A DNA stretch of 64,000 nucleotides from Anaerolineaceae bacterium (GTDB taxonomy: Bacteria; Chloroflexota; Anaerolineae; Anaerolineales; Anaerolineaceae). The DNA lies in NCBI GenBank assembly GCA_017417055.1, contig JAFPZX010000072.1, forward strand, positions 41,854-105,853, read 5' to 3'. Positions within the stretch are counted from its first letter, which is position 1; the number at the start of each line of letters is the position of its first letter. Made by a program: the position numbers and the translations under genes. Positions 61,854 to 64,000 of this stretch are shown here, piece after piece. Under the pieces are notes generated by a model that worked only from the letters and a program-made list of their open reading frames with translations, made no database searches and had not been told where the DNA came from.

Positions 61854-62948
61854 TCATTCTCCTTTATTTTCAGTATTATGTTTATTATTTGCCATTTCAA
61901 TGCGTTCTATGGTATAAGCACATACCGATTCGTCGCACAGGTGTCGATCCGCTGTCCTGCTGTGCGAAACCGGACAGTAATGGCATCTTGTGTTGTATTC
62001 ACAGCTATGGCATTTCTCTGGGATTACAAAGTTCCTGATTGCCTCATTCAATTCCGACCACGCCCGATGGAAACCCTTTTCAAGCGTATTCACACTTATA
62101 ACCGTTTTCGGAAATGCAAGACATGGTGCCAGGGTGCCATCCCAGTTTAACGCAAAACCTGTTCTCCCGGCATTGCAGTATAGTCCTTTTTCCGATACAT
62201 CCGGTCTGTCTGAATGACCATAAATCTCATTATCTTCCTGACTGTAATCCGGAAAGAAGATCTCCTTTTTCATTTCCATTATTTTGTCAACTTCTATGTT
62301 GGAAAGATCAAATTCACTTTTATGCCTTCCGGTATCGGGATTAGGTTCCAAAAGCATACCACTGACATTAACGCTAACATCAAAAGTTCTCGCCAGTGTC
62401 ATAGTCTGCTCTATCCACGGAGACAGAAAACTGCTTGGCGTGATCATAAGCCGTATGTTGAGTCCCATATCTATCGCCGCGCGGATATTCTTTGTAACTG
62501 TCTCAAAAGCGTCCACTCCGGTTACAGCTACATAAGACTCACTGTCACAGCCATAGAGTGATATATCGATTCTGAATGGCGGATACTCCGTAAATTTTCT
62601 GATATTCTCCTCATTCAGCAGAATGCCGTTGGTCTTGACCTGCACCGACACGCCATGGTCGATCAGATACATATAGATATCCCAGAAATCCGGGTGTGTC
62701 ATCGCCTCCCCGCCGGTAAGCAGAGCGACCATCATTCCGTCATCTATCGCACCCTGGATCAGCGGGATCAACTGCTCTTTTCTGAGCATTCTTTCCTTTA
62801 CGGAGGGGTCCTGCAAATGGACATAGCACATCTTACAGTCCAGATTGCAGAGCGGAGTCAGTTCAAAAGACCCTGTTGACGGCGTGTCCGACTTATATGC
62901 GTTATCCGCCATCAGCTTTGTAAACTCGTTAAAAGAAATCTTATCCAT
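61854..62948 (-). CDS. Radical SAM/SPASM peptide maturase, 364 aa
   Basis: The radical SAM cluster is 'TPLCNLDCKMCYVH' (Cys34, Cys38, Cys41). 'LLTGGEAMTHPDF' is the GGE-type motif, and 'VKTNGILL' and 'RIDISLYGC' follow. The C-terminal SPASM/twitch region has 'YCNAGRTGFALNWDGTLAPC', 'EKCHSCEYNTRCHYCPVSHS' and 'HLCDESVC', with Cys spacing for auxiliary iron-sulfur clusters. It would generate a 5'-deoxyadenosyl radical to modify the precursor core. The start at 62948 is fixed by GGAGGAG 4 bases upstream. The gene overlaps the HprK-like gene end by 8 bases. Confidence 0.93.
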   Translation of the reverse strand: MDKISFNEFTKLMADNAYKSDTPSTGSFELTPLCNLDCKMCYVHLQDPSVKERMLRKEQLIPLIQGAIDDGMMVALLTGGEAMTHPDFWDIYMYLIDHGVSVQVKTNGILLNEENIRKFTEYPPFRIDISLYGCDSESYVAVTGVDAFETVTKNIRAAIDMGLNIRLMITPSSFLSPWIEQTMTLARTFDVSVNVSGMLLEPNPDTGRHKSEFDLSNIEVDKIMEMKKEIFFPDYSQEDNEIYGHSDRPDVSEKGLYCNAGRTGFALNWDGTLAPCLAFPKTVISVNTLEKGFHRAWSELNEAIRNFVIPEKCHSCEYNTRCHYCPVSHSRTADRHLCDESVCAYTIERIEMANNKHNTENKGE

Positions 62949-63855
62949 CGGTCTCCTCCTCAAATACTGCCTTGTAAGTTATATCTGTGGCATTTTTATC
63001 AGGCAGATTCTTAAGGTGATAAAATGGAACATCTCCAGCAAGTTTTCCCATAAGTGTCATTGCCTTATCCATTGCTGCATTATCCCACATCGGTATCATA
63101 GCCTGGTTCAGAAGCACCAGCATTGCCTGCTGCGTTGTCAGTTTTTTTATCCGGTTTTCCTTTGCCTGTTCCAAAGAAACCAGTGCTCTGATAGGTACTT
63201 TCTTCTGATTTCTGATATTGTCCTTGCCATCCCACGGCATACCGAAGCCATACCATGTACCGTCAATATACCGCAATCCCGGTCTGTCGCCTATGATAAA
63301 ATCAGCTTTCTGATACTTTTCCCACAACTTCGCCTGCGTGGATTTCCCCATACCGGAAGGTCCTAAGAAAATGATACCCTGTCCGTCCTTCTCCACCATG
63401 GAAGCATGAAGAGGAAGACCGTCATGCATTACCATTCCCGCCTCACAGAATGTACGGACTATGCTTGAAAACGGGATGTGCGGCTTTTTCCATTTGTCCC
63501 TTGCTTCAGAGTAATACGGCTCATTCGACATATACACAGTCATTTCGCTATAATCCTTTGAAGCAGTAACCACATACTTCATGTGATATTTCAGGGCAGT
63601 TTCATTCAGCAGGCTGAGAATACTCCATGTATCTCCATCATCATATATTGCAAAATTCTCCGTAGTACACATCTGCGTATGCTTTAAGACTTCTTCGTAT
63701 TTTTTGTCCAGCAGAGTTTCTTCACCCATGTGAACCGTGAAGGTATGGGTATAGGACATCTCATTCCTGAAGGCAGAGAGATACTGCATGGATTCATGTT
63801 CACTTATAGCATCATCTACCAACAGGCGGTAATTAGCGAAATAGTATTCCTGCAT
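62941..63855 (-). CDS. HPr kinase-like P-loop protein, RiPP cluster, 304 aa
   Basis: The N-terminal 140 residues are a divergent domain. The C-terminal part resembles HprK: 'LPLHASMVEKDGQGIIFLGP' leading to the P-loop 'GPSGMGKSTQAKLW' (residues about 165-178), then 'FIIGDRPGLRYIDGTWYGFG'. Similar HprK-like proteins occur with PqqD and nucleotidyltransferase genes in lasso and other peptide clusters; in paeninodin biosynthesis a related kinase phosphorylates the precursor. Here it is the first gene of the cluster. Phosphorylation of Ser or Thr in the core is possible but unproven. Confidence 0.85.
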   Translation of the reverse strand: MQEYYFANYRLLVDDAISEHESMQYLSAFRNEMSYTHTFTVHMGEETLLDKKYEEVLKHTQMCTTENFAIYDDGDTWSILSLLNETALKYHMKYVVTASKDYSEMTVYMSNEPYYSEARDKWKKPHIPFSSIVRTFCEAGMVMHDGLPLHASMVEKDGQGIIFLGPSGMGKSTQAKLWEKYQKADFIIGDRPGLRYIDGTWYGFGMPWDGKDNIRNQKKVPIRALVSLEQAKENRIKKLTTQQAMLVLLNQAMIPMWDNAAMDKAMTLMGKLAGDVPFYHLKNLPDKNATDITYKAVFEEETDG

Positions 63856-63894
63856 TATCCCGATACCCTCTTTTTATATATTTCATCACAACGC

Positions 63895-63942
63895 AAAAAA
63901 GCGCACTCCATAGGATATGATTATCCCATAGAGCACGCTTTT
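63895..63942. terminator. Bidirectional hairpin upstream of the RiPP operon
   Basis: A 17-bp stem with several G-U pairs (GCGTGCTCTATGGGATA on the minus strand) and an ATCA loop at 63901-63938, with T runs on both sides. It lies 40 bases ahead of the HprK-like gene. It could end transcripts entering from outside the window or act as a leader attenuator. Confidence 0.7.
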
Positions 63943-63980
63943 ATTAGCTTATATTTATTTGTAAAAAGGGCGCAGTTATG

Positions 63981-64000
63981 TCTGTCTGTCTGTCTGTCTG
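63981..64000 (+). repeat. (TCTG)n tetranucleotide repeat at the window edge
   Basis: Five perfect TCTG units run to the last base, so the array may be longer. Tetranucleotide arrays of this kind can vary in copy number; no reading frame through it can be judged from here. Confidence 0.9.

Overview
The window looks like a chromosomal segment of an anaerobic, probably host-associated bacterium. Its strong promoters follow the housekeeping sigma-70 consensus, Shine-Dalgarno sites are clear, and groESL carries a CIRCE operator. My best guess is Chloroflexota (Anaerolineae-like). The grounds are the DUF3417-type glucan phosphorylase, a NurA protein plus a separate HAS-barrel protein, a GroEL without a GGM tail, and many spacers full of degenerate 7-base repeats. 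A Firmicutes origin cannot be excluded, and the right-hand 11 kb looks like clostridial cargo.

Layout. 1-5736 (minus) is the 5' 1,912 codons of a surface protein with a beta-helix and at least 11 Cna-B-like modules, cut by the window edge. 5994-10433 (minus) is a phage-derived cassette: XhlA-like protein, M23/SH3 lysin, portal-like protein, an unknown and a tail-like protein, with no head or terminase genes. 10565-16515 holds rpsU-infA, a SWIM protein, glgP, a UPF0316/DUF2179 protein and a NurA protein. A small RNA gene follows at 16.7 kb, then an isochorismatase-like and a nucleoside phosphorylase gene, a knuckle-less rubredoxin, two identical small winged-helix genes and a TetR regulator. 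20262-29399 (minus) is a giant (about 3,045 aa) secreted protein with a beta-helix, SpaA-like domains and 22 alternating InlB-like repeats.

29.7-39.6 kb holds an Rpn-type nuclease, a second copy of the small RNA, a DUF4143 ATPase, toxin-antitoxin pairs, a heterodimeric ABC exporter and a HEAT-like protein. 39.8-50.3 kb holds Gfo/Idh oxidoreductase and GH51 arabinofuranosidase genes (divergent), an AbrB/PIN toxin-antitoxin pair, a degenerate PAP2 protein, a HAS-barrel protein, trmD-vanY, a FGE-sulfatase-fold lipid/secreted protein and groESL. 50.4-56.5 kb has a cation efflux protein, an AAA/PD-(D/E)XK protein and a sigma factor-ABC transporter operon.

56695-63855 (minus) is the most interesting block: a compact RiPP-like cluster. 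In transcription order it has an HprK-like kinase, a radical SAM/SPASM enzyme, a PqqD-like carrier, a 41-aa precursor peptide, a Ser/Thr kinase, a nucleotidyltransferase, a SipW/ER-like S26 peptidase and an ABC exporter. A plausible division of labour is leader binding by PqqD, core modification by the radical SAM enzyme, further tailoring by the kinases or nucleotidyltransferase, then cleavage and export.

The spacers are unusually rich in small hairpin repeats: at least five families, some with compensatory stem changes, one forming coding sequence, and one enclosing a micro-inversion. No tRNA, rRNA or CRISPR array was seen.
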